In this document: in pieces, positions 35,131 through 44,767 of the stretch | Position numbering within the stretch: position 1 is the first letter of the stretch | Layout of the letters: the number at the start of each line of letters is the position of its first letter | Assembly: GCF_004804355.1 (NCBI RefSeq) | Contig: NZ_SRWZ01000007.1 | Span: forward strand, 186,001 to 250,000 | Source of the DNA: Cognatitamlana onchidii | Lineage (GTDB): Bacteria > Bacteroidota > Bacteroidia > Flavobacteriales > Flavobacteriaceae | Direction of reading: 5' to 3' | DNA: 64,000 bases | Made by a program: the position numbers and the translations under genes | The notes under the pieces: generated by a model | Told to the model about the DNA's origin: nothing | What the model saw: only the letters and a program-made list of their open reading frames with translations | The model's database searches: none

Positions 35131-37944
35131 GTGAAGCTAATTAAGGCATGCCTATTTAGGCTATGTGTAATGTTGTATCTGTGCAATATTTATGGGCAAG
35201 AGCAACCCCCCATTAAAGTATTTTCTGCAAAAGATTATGGTGCCGAAACGCAAAATTGGTGTGTTTCTCAGTCTAAAGATAGAAACATATATGTTGCTAA
35301 TAATAAAGGTTTATTAGAGTATAATGGTGCGCGTTGGACCTTATATAATTCACCTAATGAAACCATCATCCGCTCTGTTAGCGTTATTGACGATTTAATA
35401 TATACTGGAAGTAATAGTGAGTTTGGTTATTGGGAAAAAAACCAGTTTGGAACACTTCATTATACCTCTCTATCAACAAAATTAAACATAGAGTTTGAGG
35501 ATGAGGAAAACTTTTGGAACATAGTTAGTCTTGAAGATTATATCCTATTTCAATCCTTAAAGAAAATTTATATTTTCAATAAAACAGACAAAAGTTACAA
35601 TACTATTGATTCGAATACTATAATCTACAAAATATTTAAAGTAGATGAGAGCATATATTTTCAAAAAATAAATGAGGGGGTTTATAAAATTGAAAATGGA
35701 GAGGCGAAGTTAATTTCAAACCATGAAGTAATATTAAATAATAGATTAGTAAATATATTTAAGAGGAACGGTTCATTACTAATTGAAACTGAAAACAATG
35801 GGTTTTATGTTTTAGAGAAAAATATATTAAACAGGTGGGACATTCCAGCTAATAAACAACTTTTAGAAATTAGTGTTTTTAGAAGTATTAAATTAAAAGA
35901 TGACAGCTTTATTTTAGGAACTAGATCTAATGGCATTGTTCATTTAACGTCAACAGGGGAAATAGATTATACTATTGATGTTATTCATGGATTAAGTAAC
36001 AATACCGTGCATGGGGTCTTTGAAGATGAAGAAAACAATATATGGTTAGCTCTTGAAAATGGAATTAATTGCATAAATATCGAATCTCCTTTTAGTATTT
36101 ATACAGATGAGAACGGTAGGATAGGTACTGTTTATACATCAGCGGTTTTTAATGATTACCTCTATTTAGGCACTAATCAGGGCTTGTTCTATAAACCGGT
36201 GGGAAGTGATGACGAGTTTCGAATTGTCGAGGGTATTCAAGAAGTTGTTTGGAATTTGGTAGAAATTAATAATACCTTGTTTTGTGGACATGATACAGGT
36301 ACCTCTGTAGTTAACGGGGTAAATTCTCAAAAAATTAATGATATTCAACATTGTACCTGGGATATTAAACCTTTACCAGAAAACCCTAACCTGTTAATTC
36401 AAGGTAACTGTAACGGACTTTACGTATTAGTAAAGCTTGGAGGCAGATGGGTTTTGAGAAATAAGATTCAAGGTTTTGATTTATCAAGTCGCTATTTTGA
36501 AATTTATAACAATCACATTTTCGTAAGTCATGAATATAAAGGAGTTTTTAGAATAAAACTAGATAATGATTTTACCAGGGCAGTGGGTATTGACAAGTTT
36601 CCTGGCATAGAAAAAGAGTTGAATTCAAGTCTAGTAAAATATAAAGACAATTTATTGTTTGCATACAAGGATGGGGTACATAAGTATAATGAAGTTAACA
36701 ATACTTTTGTAAAAGACTCTTTGTTAAGCAGATTATTTAAGAATGAAGAGTATACTTCAGGAAAGCTTATTTATTCACATAAAACCAATACCCTTTGGGC
36801 TTTTTCCAAGAATAATTTAAACTATCTATCTCCTGGTAAATTAAGTGATGTACCAAAGGTCAACAATATTTCGCTTTCTCAGTCGTTGCCACGTGGTTTA
36901 ACAGGCTATGAAAATATTGCTTATTTAAAAGAACAAAAATATTTAGTTGGCACGTCAGCGGGATATACCATTGTCGATCTGGATAAGTTGCCTAATAAAG
37001 ACTATAAAATAACCTTTAATTCTATAACAAAGCAAAAAGTTGGCACAACCCCTCATGCCATTAATATGCTTGAAAATGGTAATTTTAAAAACAATGAGAG
37101 TAATATTCAGTTTAATTATAGTGTTGCGGAGTTTGACAAGTACATTGATACAGAATATCAATTTAAATTAGAAGGAAACTATCCTGAATGGAGCGAATGG
37201 TCTACCAGTGCCTCAACGTCATTTAAGAATTTAAGTTATGGTGACTATACTTTTAAAGTAAGAGCTCGAGTTGGTAATAAGATCACAAATAACACGCTAG
37301 AGTACGCGTTTAGTATTGAAAGGCCATGGTACTTGTCGAATAAAATGATCGGCCTTTACATTGGTATAGTCCTTTTGTTTTCTTGGTTTATGCATAATGT
37401 TTACAAACGCTACTACAGAAAGCAAAGAGAGAAACTGCTAGAACAGTCTCAGCAAAAATTAGAATTAAAGGAGTTAGAGAATAAGCAACAACTCATGCGT
37501 TTTAATAATGAAAAATTAAGGCAAGACATAGAAAACAAAAACCGTGAGCTGGGTATATCGACGATGAGTTTAATTAAAAAGAATGAATTTTTAAACACTA
37601 TTAAAAAGGAATTACTAAATGCTGATAATACTGGAAAAAGTATTAAGCAAGTTATTAAAGTTATTGATAGAAACTTAAATAATACCGACGACTGGCATGT
37701 CTTTGAGGAAGCATTTAATAATGCCGATAAAGACTTTCTAAAAAAGATTAAATCATTGCACCCAGAGTTAACTTCAAACGACTTAAGGCTTTGTGCATAC
37801 CTAAGACTAAATTTATCATCCAAAGAAATAGCCCCTTTGTTAAATATATCACCTCGAAGTGTTGAAGTTAAGCGTTATAGATTGCGAAAAAAAATGAATT
37901 TAAAGCATGAATCGAGCTTAACAGATTATATTTTGGAAATATAA
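35131..37944 (+). CDS. Membrane-anchored sensor-regulator: propeller, Y_Y_Y domain, LuxR-type HTH
   Basis: 937 residues; GTG start chosen because it gives a complete signal peptide (KLIKACLFRLCVMLYLCNIYGQ). The periplasmic part is a two-component-regulator-type beta-propeller (about 35-620) followed by a Y_Y_Y domain (about 650-720). One membrane helix (about 738-758) precedes a cytoplasmic coiled coil. The C-terminal HTH (about 879-930) has LSSKEIAPLLNISPRSVEVKRYRLRKKM, LuxR-like. No histidine kinase or receiver domain is present, so it is a one-component cousin of hybrid two-component PUL sensors, comparable to SusR in layout. Its position beside susC makes it the likely activator of the locus; the ligand is presumably a glucan oligosaccharide. 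Confidence 0.88.
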   Translation: MKLIKACLFRLCVMLYLCNIYGQEQPPIKVFSAKDYGAETQNWCVSQSKDRNIYVANNKGLLEYNGARWTLYNSPNETIIRSVSVIDDLIYTGSNSEFGYWEKNQFGTLHYTSLSTKLNIEFEDEENFWNIVSLEDYILFQSLKKIYIFNKTDKSYNTIDSNTIIYKIFKVDESIYFQKINEGVYKIENGEAKLISNHEVILNNRLVNIFKRNGSLLIETENNGFYVLEKNILNRWDIPANKQLLEISVFRSIKLKDDSFILGTRSNGIVHLTSTGEIDYTIDVIHGLSNNTVHGVFEDEENNIWLALENGINCINIESPFSIYTDENGRIGTVYTSAVFNDYLYLGTNQGLFYKPVGSDDEFRIVEGIQEVVWNLVEINNTLFCGHDTGTSVVNGVNSQKINDIQHCTWDIKPLPENPNLLIQGNCNGLYVLVKLGGRWVLRNKIQGFDLSSRYFEIYNNHIFVSHEYKGVFRIKLDNDFTRAVGIDKFPGIEKELNSSLVKYKDNLLFAYKDGVHKYNEVNNTFVKDSLLSRLFKNEEYTSGKLIYSHKTNTLWAFSKNNLNYLSPGKLSDVPKVNNISLSQSLPRGLTGYENIAYLKEQKYLVGTSAGYTIVDLDKLPNKDYKITFNSITKQKVGTTPHAINMLENGNFKNNESNIQFNYSVAEFDKYIDTEYQFKLEGNYPEWSEWSTSASTSFKNLSYGDYTFKVRARVGNKITNNTLEYAFSIERPWYLSNKMIGLYIGIVLLFSWFMHNVYKRYYRKQREKLLEQSQQKLELKELENKQQLMRFNNEKLRQDIENKNRELGISTMSLIKKNEFLNTIKKELLNADNTGKSIKQVIKVIDRNLNNTDDWHVFEEAFNNADKDFLKKIKSLHPELTSNDLRLCAYLRLNLSSKEIAPLLNISPRSVEVKRYRLRKKMNLKHESSLTDYILEI

Positions 37945-38076
37945 GAACACAACATTTCCTTTTTTTACCTATACAGAGCCACAACATCTACTTATAATAG
38001 CTTGGTTTTGAAAGATTTCTAAAGTCTTACATTTATTGGTAAAACCACATTATTATTGAGGTTTTAATAAAAAAAT

Positions 38077-38106
38077 ACATATTTTTTTACGATGTATGTT
38101 TTTTGT
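38077..38106 (+). promoter_or_regulatory. Putative regulator-binding direct repeat upstream of susC
   Basis: ATGTTTTTTG (38096-38105) is preceded by a related element ATATTTTTTTAC. The 14-mer TGTATGTTTTTTGT (38093-38106) recurs exactly at 60106-60119 upstream of the T9SS glucan-binding gene. It is 69 bases before the susC start. A site for the HTH protein encoded just upstream is an inference. Confidence 0.5.
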
Positions 38107-38173
38107 CGAGGTGTAATTTATCAAATCAATAGTATCATTTAATAGTTTTACTAGAAACAAAAACTAACAATTT

Positions 38174-41100
38174 ATGAGACACACGCTATTTAAAATTTTA
38201 ACCTTATTCTTTATAGCATACTCCAGTGCCCAGACTGTGGACATTAGTGGAGTAGTACAGGACGAAACACAGTTTCCAATTCCTGGGGCTAATATTATTG
38301 TAGTAGGGACTAGCAAAGGTACAACAACAGACTTTGATGGTAACTTTACATTAACAGAGGTTGAAATGGGGTCAACAATTTCCATCAGTTATATAGGATA
38401 TGTAACAAAGGAAATAACAATCACGGGCAGTGAAGAACTAATTATCCAATTGCAAGAAGACTTAGCACAACTTGATGAAGTTGTCGTAATTGGTTATGGT
38501 TCACAGAAAAAAAAGGATGTTACAGGGGCAGTATCCGTTGTAGATTCCAAAACTATTGACGATTTAAAACCCGTAGATGCGGCGCAAGCCTTACAAGGTA
38601 CCTCGGCTGGGGTTGCGGTGTCTGCACCATCAGGCTCTCCTGGTGGAGGGTTTAATATTCTGATTAGAGGTGTAAGTTCTAATGGTGATAATGGACCTTT
38701 GGTAATCATTGATGGTTATAAGGGGGAGTTAAACACGATTAATCCAAGTGATATTGAGTCGTTCTCAATTCTAAAGGATGCGCAAGCTGCCATTTATGGG
38801 ATTGAGGGTGCAAATGGGGTAGTATTAGTCACCACAAAAAGCGGTAAAAGAAATGCAGGTTTAAGAATTAACTACAATGGTTTTACTGGTGTTCAACAAA
38901 CGTCGCGCGAATTACCGTATTTAAACGCTACAGAGTATGCTTTGTTAATTAACGAAAGTCATGCTGCCAATGGTGAAGCTTTGCCTTATCCAGATGTAAG
39001 TGGCTTAGGAGTAGGGACTAATTGGCAAGATGAGGCATTTAGTACAGCTCCCATAATGAATCACAACATTAGCGCTTCTGGCGGTGGCGAAACTAGCACC
39101 TATTATGTAAGTGCCGGTTACATCGATCAAAGAGGTATTGTAGCGCCAGAAAAATCCAATTTTAGAAGAGCGAACGTGAAACTCAAACTAGATTTCGATA
39201 TTGGCAAAAAACTTAAGTTCACAACCTCCGCAAACTATTTCAATCAAAACCGACAAACTATTGGTGAAAATGCACTAGGTACGCCTTTATTTAATGCGCT
39301 TAATTATGCACCTACTTACGCAATAGATGAGGAAGATACTTCAGGGTTTTTAGGTAATGAAGTTATTAATCCGTTATCGCAGATAGCTAACACTTATAAT
39401 GATTATACAGGCAATGCGATTGAAGGCACCTTTCAATTAGTTTACAAACCTATTGAAGGTTTAGCCATTACATCGCGTATCGGTGTTAGGTCCTATAACG
39501 ATAAAGGCAAAACTTTTAGCCCAATAGTAGAGTATGGTTCAGGTAAAGTGTTTAATAATCCCCGTAGTAGTGTTAATCAATATAGAAATACAAACAACTC
39601 GTATACATGGGAAACCTTTGCAACGTATCAAAAAACATTTGCTGAAGATCATAATACCACGTTTACCCTTGGTACCAGTGCTATCAGAGAGTGGGGAGAT
39701 AACATAAGTGGTACAGGTTTCGACGTTCCTAATAATTCGTGGGAATTTGCAGAACTACAATTAGCAGACGGTATTAACGAAACAAAAAATGCTAATTCCT
39801 TTGTTTACGATAGTAGATTATCATCATATTTTGCCAGAGTACAATACGACTACAAAGGCAAATATTTATTTTCCGGAATGATTCGTCGAGATGGATCCTC
39901 TGATTTTTCTCCAGAAAATAGAATCGATTATTTCTCCTCGGTAACGGCAGGGTGGAAAATTTCAGACGAACCTTTTTTAGAAGATTCTAACACCATTGAT
40001 TTTCTTAAATTAAGAGCAAGTTATGGTACCTTGGGTAATAACACTGGGGCCGATCTTTATAGAGCTCTACTTAATGGAGAAGCAACTTACGTTCTTGACG
40101 GCAGCATTACAAATGGTAGAGCAAGTGGTAGAATACCTAATCCAGATGCGCAATGGGAAACAGCTAAAAAGTTTGATGTTGGTTTAGACTTAAACATGTT
40201 CGATAATAAGCTAACTATAGTTGCAGATTATTTCGTTGAGGACAGAGAGAATTTACTAATAGAAAATTTCCCCGTGTCGGGGATTCTTGGAGGTTTTGCT
40301 CCAGGTGCTGGTTTACCAACTGTTAATGCAGGTACTACCAGAAATACTGGTATTGAATTGGCTATTGGTTATAAAAGTCAAATTAACGAAAAAGCATCCT
40401 TCGCTGTAAACTATAATGTGACTAAAATTAAAGGAGAGGTTATCGAAGTAAGAGATAACATTCCCTCAAGAGGAGGTGAGTTTAGTGTTGGTCAACCGCC
40501 AATATCTGTATTAGAACCAGGACAACCTGTTGGATACTTTCTTGGGTATAAAACAAATGGTTTATTTCAAACTCAAGCAGAGGTTGATGGATCAGCCCAA
40601 GCAGGTGAAGCTTCTCCTGGTGATATTCGATTTGTAGATATAAATAACGATGGAGAAATCACAGATGCCGATAGAACAAAAATAGGAAAACCTCAACCAG
40701 ATTATATTATGGGACTTAATCTAACTTTTGACTACAAAAATTGGGATTTCGGAGCCTATTTATATGCAGAATTAGGTAAAGAGACGGTAAGAAACTATGA
40801 GCGTGATCAACCTAACGTAAACCGATTAAAATTATACTTAGATAGATGGACGGGTCCGGGTACTAGTAATTCTGTGCCAAGAGTAACCAATGCAGGAACA
40901 ACCAACAGGCTATTTTCAGATTTCTTTGTGGAAGATTCTTCATTCTTAAGAGTTCAAAATATGCAGTTAGGGTATTCTTTAGCCGATGATGTGATTGAAA
41001 AAATTGGTATAAATAAGTTACGTATATACGGATTAGTAAACAACCCGTTTACGTTAACTAAATACAATGGTTACGATCCAGCTGCAACAAGTGGAGATGC

Positions 41101-41176
41101 ACTTGGAGGTGGTATAGATTATGGATTCTACCCTGTAGCAAGACAATTTATTCTTGGTGTAAACCTATCAATCTAA
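38174..41176 (+). CDS. SusC-like TonB-dependent outer-membrane receptor
   Basis: 1000 residues with a signal peptide (cleavage near SSAQ). A CarboxypepD_reg-like domain covers about 22-95 (VVQDETQFPIPGANIIVVGTS). The junction LDEVVVIGYGSQKKKDVTGAV, typical of SusC/RagA, follows, then a plug domain (ILIRGVSSNGDNGPLVIIDG) and a long barrel ending in FILGVNLSI. It imports oligosaccharides across the outer membrane using TonB energy, with SusD as lid. The susD gene starts 13 bases downstream. Substrate is inferred as beta-glucan from the neighbouring GH16, GH17, GH30 and GH81 genes. Confidence 0.96.
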   Translation: MRHTLFKILTLFFIAYSSAQTVDISGVVQDETQFPIPGANIIVVGTSKGTTTDFDGNFTLTEVEMGSTISISYIGYVTKEITITGSEELIIQLQEDLAQLDEVVVIGYGSQKKKDVTGAVSVVDSKTIDDLKPVDAAQALQGTSAGVAVSAPSGSPGGGFNILIRGVSSNGDNGPLVIIDGYKGELNTINPSDIESFSILKDAQAAIYGIEGANGVVLVTTKSGKRNAGLRINYNGFTGVQQTSRELPYLNATEYALLINESHAANGEALPYPDVSGLGVGTNWQDEAFSTAPIMNHNISASGGGETSTYYVSAGYIDQRGIVAPEKSNFRRANVKLKLDFDIGKKLKFTTSANYFNQNRQTIGENALGTPLFNALNYAPTYAIDEEDTSGFLGNEVINPLSQIANTYNDYTGNAIEGTFQLVYKPIEGLAITSRIGVRSYNDKGKTFSPIVEYGSGKVFNNPRSSVNQYRNTNNSYTWETFATYQKTFAEDHNTTFTLGTSAIREWGDNISGTGFDVPNNSWEFAELQLADGINETKNANSFVYDSRLSSYFARVQYDYKGKYLFSGMIRRDGSSDFSPENRIDYFSSVTAGWKISDEPFLEDSNTIDFLKLRASYGTLGNNTGADLYRALLNGEATYVLDGSITNGRASGRIPNPDAQWETAKKFDVGLDLNMFDNKLTIVADYFVEDRENLLIENFPVSGILGGFAPGAGLPTVNAGTTRNTGIELAIGYKSQINEKASFAVNYNVTKIKGEVIEVRDNIPSRGGEFSVGQPPISVLEPGQPVGYFLGYKTNGLFQTQAEVDGSAQAGEASPGDIRFVDINNDGEITDADRTKIGKPQPDYIMGLNLTFDYKNWDFGAYLYAELGKETVRNYERDQPNVNRLKLYLDRWTGPGTSNSVPRVTNAGTTNRLFSDFFVEDSSFLRVQNMQLGYSLADDVIEKIGINKLRIYGLVNNPFTLTKYNGYDPAATSGDALGGGIDYGFYPVARQFILGVNLSI

Positions 41177-41189
41177 AACTATATACAAG

Positions 41190-42674
41190 ATGAAAAAATA
41201 TATAAACAAAATAACAAAAGCTTTAGTTGTTGCACTAGTTGCGTTTGGAACTCATTCTTGTGGCGATGCTTACTTAGAAGATGTTCAAGTATACAATATT
41301 GACTCAGAAAACTACTTTAATTCAGAGTCAGATTATTATGACGCTCTAGTAGGGGCTTACGATTTGTTACAATCGTCTTATGCAAATGCCATTCTTGGTG
41401 AAATAGCATCAGATAACACCCTTTGTGGCGGAGAAAGTGCTACCGACGTTATCGGGTGGCAGCAGATAGACGACATGGTACATACTCCTGTTAATGATAA
41501 CTTAAGAGATATCTGGAATTGGATGTACGCCGGTGTAAGTAGAACAAATTTTATTCTTGAGTTTCAAGATAAAACAGACTTTGAAGGTAGAGCCGCTTTA
41601 ATTGCTGAAGCAAGATTTTTAAGAGCATACTATTATTTTGAGTTGGTCAAATGGTTTGGTCCTGTACCTTTAAAAGAAACACGTTTTCAAATTGGAGACG
41701 AGACATCAGTACCTCGTGCTCCGGTTGCAGATGTTTATGCGCTCATAGAAGCCGATCTTAGCTATGCGGTTTCAAATTTAACATACGTGGCACCTCAGGT
41801 TGGAAGAGCAACTAAAGGGTCTGCTCAAGCACTTTTAGGAAAAGCATATCTATTTCAAAAGAAGTATGCCGAAGCAACGGCCGCTTTTGACAATTTAATA
41901 GAAATGGGCCCCTATGATTTAGTAGAAGATTATGAAATGCTTTGGGAAGCTGAAGGTGAGAATGGTATAGAGGCTGTTTTCGAAATTCAATACACAGATA
42001 TTGAGGGCGCTGGTTTTGAGTGTTTACAATGTAGTGAAGGTAATGTAGCGATTGGTTTTAGCGGTATTAGAAATTATACAGGACCATTATTTTCTTCTGG
42101 ATTTAGTTTTAATGTGCCTACTGAAGAATCTTACAATGCATTTGATGATGATGACTTAAGAAAAGATATCGCCATTTTAGATATTGAAGCATGGGCAGCT
42201 CAAGAAGGTGCTACATTTGGAACAGGCTATGAACATACCGGTTATTTTAATAGAAAATACATTCCAAGAAAACGTAGCGAGCAGGCGGCAGGAGATTTAA
42301 ACTTAACGAATCCTGGAAATTATAGAGCTATTCGCTTTGCAGACGTGTTGCTTATGGCTGCAGAAGCTTACAATAGCGGAGGTTTAGGAGACACTAAAGC
42401 GCAAGAATACTTAAATAGGGTAAGAAGACGTGCTTTTGGTGTAGACGATGCTTCAAAAGATATTACAGATACAGGTACGAATTTAACAAGTGCAATTGCC
42501 CAAGAAAGACGTTTAGAACTTATGGGTGAAGGACACCGGTTTTTCGATTTAGTAAGAACAGGTGATGGTTCAAGGATTCCTGGTTTCGTTGAAGGAAAAC
42601 ATAATGTATTTCCTATACCTATTGAAGAAATTCAGTTTGCTAATGGAAATTGGGAACAGAATCCGAATTATTAA
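41190..42674 (+). CDS. SusD/RagB-family glycan-binding lipoprotein
   Basis: 494 residues, lipoprotein signal (FGTHSC lipobox). Shows the SusD pattern: an N-terminal segment after the Cys (DAYLEDVQVYNIDSENYF), TPR-like helices with AEARFLRAYYYFELVKWFG, and C-terminal EERRLELMGEGHRFFDLVRTG-type sequence, here QERRLELMGEGHRFFDLVRTG. Caps SusC at the surface and binds glycan. The next gene starts 14 bases after the stop. Secure at family level. Confidence 0.96.
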   Translation: MKKYINKITKALVVALVAFGTHSCGDAYLEDVQVYNIDSENYFNSESDYYDALVGAYDLLQSSYANAILGEIASDNTLCGGESATDVIGWQQIDDMVHTPVNDNLRDIWNWMYAGVSRTNFILEFQDKTDFEGRAALIAEARFLRAYYYFELVKWFGPVPLKETRFQIGDETSVPRAPVADVYALIEADLSYAVSNLTYVAPQVGRATKGSAQALLGKAYLFQKKYAEATAAFDNLIEMGPYDLVEDYEMLWEAEGENGIEAVFEIQYTDIEGAGFECLQCSEGNVAIGFSGIRNYTGPLFSSGFSFNVPTEESYNAFDDDDLRKDIAILDIEAWAAQEGATFGTGYEHTGYFNRKYIPRKRSEQAAGDLNLTNPGNYRAIRFADVLLMAAEAYNSGGLGDTKAQEYLNRVRRRAFGVDDASKDITDTGTNLTSAIAQERRLELMGEGHRFFDLVRTGDGSRIPGFVEGKHNVFPIPIEEIQFANGNWEQNPNY

Positions 42675-42688
42675 AAAAAAGAGAGATT

Positions 42689-44755
42689 ATGAAAACAATA
42701 AAATATATAAGCAGTTTTTGTTTAGTGGCCATACTATTGGTTTTTGGTTGTGATAAAGATGAAAACGTAGATTTTGTGAATAATGTGGCTGCACCTACCA
42801 ATATTTCGGCAGGAGTTAATGTTATTCCAGACAATACGGGACTTACCCAAATAACCCCTACAGGCAATGGTGTATCCAGTTTTGTAGTAGACTTTGGTGA
42901 CGGTTCTGAACCTTCAGAATCCCTAGCTCCTGGAGAATATGCCGAGCACATGTATGCCGAGGGTACTTATGAGGCGATAATAAAAGCTACAGGAATTAAC
43001 GGTAAGTCCGCCACTGGAACACAAACGGTTAATGTATCGTTTAGAGCACCAGAGAATATTGAAATTAATACGGCCATAGATGGCGCTAACCCATTTTTGC
43101 TTAATGTATCTGCGACAGCCGATTTTGCTGCAAGTTTTTTAGTGTTCTTTGATACCAGTAACCCTGATGAGGAAGGAACACCTTTAGAGTTGGATGGTAC
43201 TGTAAGTAACGAATATCCGGGTGTTGGCGATTATAACATTAAGGTAGTTGCTTTAAGTGGAGGCACAGAAACTAGTGAGTTGGAGCAAACAGTAACGATT
43301 TCAGCTCCAGTAGTTTTTCCTATAGATTTTGAGTTGTTTGATGAGACAGCAATGGGCAGTTTTGGTGGTGCTTCGAGCGCTGTGATAGATAACCCTGATA
43401 CTAATGGCAACGCATCAGCTAAAGTTGCAAGAATTATTAAGGATGCGCCTGAAGTATGGGCTGGAACTGTAATAACTATGTCTTCACCAATAGATTTCAG
43501 CTTGAAGAAGGCAATGAAAATGAAAGTTTGGTCTCCGAGAGCAGGAGGTAAATTATTGTTAAAGCTAGAAAACCTTGATGATGGTCAGATATTTATAGAG
43601 AAAGAGGCAACTCTTACAGGCAACAGTGCTTGGGAAGAAGTTACCATTGATTTCTCTGATATCGATGAGTCTCAGTCTTATCAAAAGCTAGTTTTCTTCT
43701 TTGATTTTGGAACAGTTGGAGATGGGAGCTCAAATTGGACATTCTACATTGATGATATTAACCAAACCATACCATCAAGCGGAGCAACTGGGTTACCTGG
43801 TCAATGGGTAATGGCTCCTGAAGCTGGTTCTTTAGGGGTAGGACCTTCGGTTGGAGATGTCAGTTGGTGGAATTGTGATGCAGATTGTGTAGCAGCTAGA
43901 GCGTGTTATTATGACGATGTTTACATTTTTGGTAATGATGGTTCGTTCCAAAATGATTTGGGTGCAGATTCTTGGATTGAGGGTTGGCAAGGCGGCGGAG
44001 ATGCTTGTGGAACTCCAGTGGCACCGCACGACGGATCAAATCCAGCAACTTATATATATGATGAGGGAGCAGGTACTTTAACATTGAATGGTGTTGGAGC
44101 CTTTATTGGGTTGCCTAAGGCCTTTAATGGAGGTGAGTTAACCAGCCCTGGCGACGCTCCTGCTTCTATCGTTTATAATCTAGAGTTTTTAGATAATGAT
44201 ACCATTAGTGTTAATATTGATGTGGGAGGAGGAACTTTCTGGCAATTCAGATTAATAAGATCAGGAGTTGTATCTACGCCGTTAACTGGAACATGGCAAA
44301 TGGCTAATGAGGCTGGAGCTCTTGGGGTAGGCCCATCGGTAGGAGATATAAGTTGGTGGAATTGTGATGACTCTTGTGTAACAGGAAGAGCCTGTTACTA
44401 TGACGACTTATACGTATTTGGAGTAGATGGCTCATTCCAAAATGTTCAAGGTTCTGACACTTGGACAGAGCCTTGGCAAGGTGGAGGCGATTCTTGCGGA
44501 CCGCCTGTTGCACCTCATGATGGTTCAAACCCTGCAACCTATACTTATGACGGTGCTGCAGGAACCTTTACGCTGAATGGAAAAGGTGCTTATGTAGGTT
44601 TGCCGAAAGCAGTCAACGGGGCAGAACTTACAGATCCTAACACAGCTCCCGATGCTGTAGTATATAACGTTACGTTTATTGATAGTAATACAATAAGTGT
44701 ACACATTGATGCCGGTAGCGGAGTATATTGGCAATATAAGCTTGTAAAAATCTAA
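42689..44755 (+). CDS. Surface glycan-binding lipoprotein with PKD, CBM-like and duplicated C-terminal domains
   Basis: 688 residues from the ATG at 42689 (lipobox LLVFGC). A frame opening at 42650 overlaps susD and masks the signal, so it is rejected. Order: two PKD-like domains (about 25-210; VVDFGDGSEPS), a beta-sandwich module (about 215-365; SPIDFSLKKAMKMKVWSP, ending WTFYIDDI), then two copies of a domain of about 155 residues (371-527 and 534-688). The copies share LGVGPSVGD, SWWNCD, ACYYDD, DGSFQN and PVAPHDGSNPATY. Several conserved Trp and Tyr fit carbohydrate binding. Its place after susD is that of SusE/SGBP proteins. No catalytic domain was seen. Confidence 0.85.
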   Translation: MKTIKYISSFCLVAILLVFGCDKDENVDFVNNVAAPTNISAGVNVIPDNTGLTQITPTGNGVSSFVVDFGDGSEPSESLAPGEYAEHMYAEGTYEAIIKATGINGKSATGTQTVNVSFRAPENIEINTAIDGANPFLLNVSATADFAASFLVFFDTSNPDEEGTPLELDGTVSNEYPGVGDYNIKVVALSGGTETSELEQTVTISAPVVFPIDFELFDETAMGSFGGASSAVIDNPDTNGNASAKVARIIKDAPEVWAGTVITMSSPIDFSLKKAMKMKVWSPRAGGKLLLKLENLDDGQIFIEKEATLTGNSAWEEVTIDFSDIDESQSYQKLVFFFDFGTVGDGSSNWTFYIDDINQTIPSSGATGLPGQWVMAPEAGSLGVGPSVGDVSWWNCDADCVAARACYYDDVYIFGNDGSFQNDLGADSWIEGWQGGGDACGTPVAPHDGSNPATYIYDEGAGTLTLNGVGAFIGLPKAFNGGELTSPGDAPASIVYNLEFLDNDTISVNIDVGGGTFWQFRLIRSGVVSTPLTGTWQMANEAGALGVGPSVGDISWWNCDDSCVTGRACYYDDLYVFGVDGSFQNVQGSDTWTEPWQGGGDSCGPPVAPHDGSNPATYTYDGAAGTFTLNGKGAYVGLPKAVNGAELTDPNTAPDAVVYNVTFIDSNTISVHIDAGSGVYWQYKLVKI

Positions 44756-44767
44756 AAAAACTGAATT

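Noticed and set aside
36889-36896. CCACGTGG as a possible second parS
   Set aside because: The flanks do not continue the 16-bp palindrome and it lies inside the sensor coding sequence.
42650-42688. Longer start for the SGBP overlapping susD
   Set aside because: The internal ATG at 42689 gives a perfect lipoprotein signal peptide.
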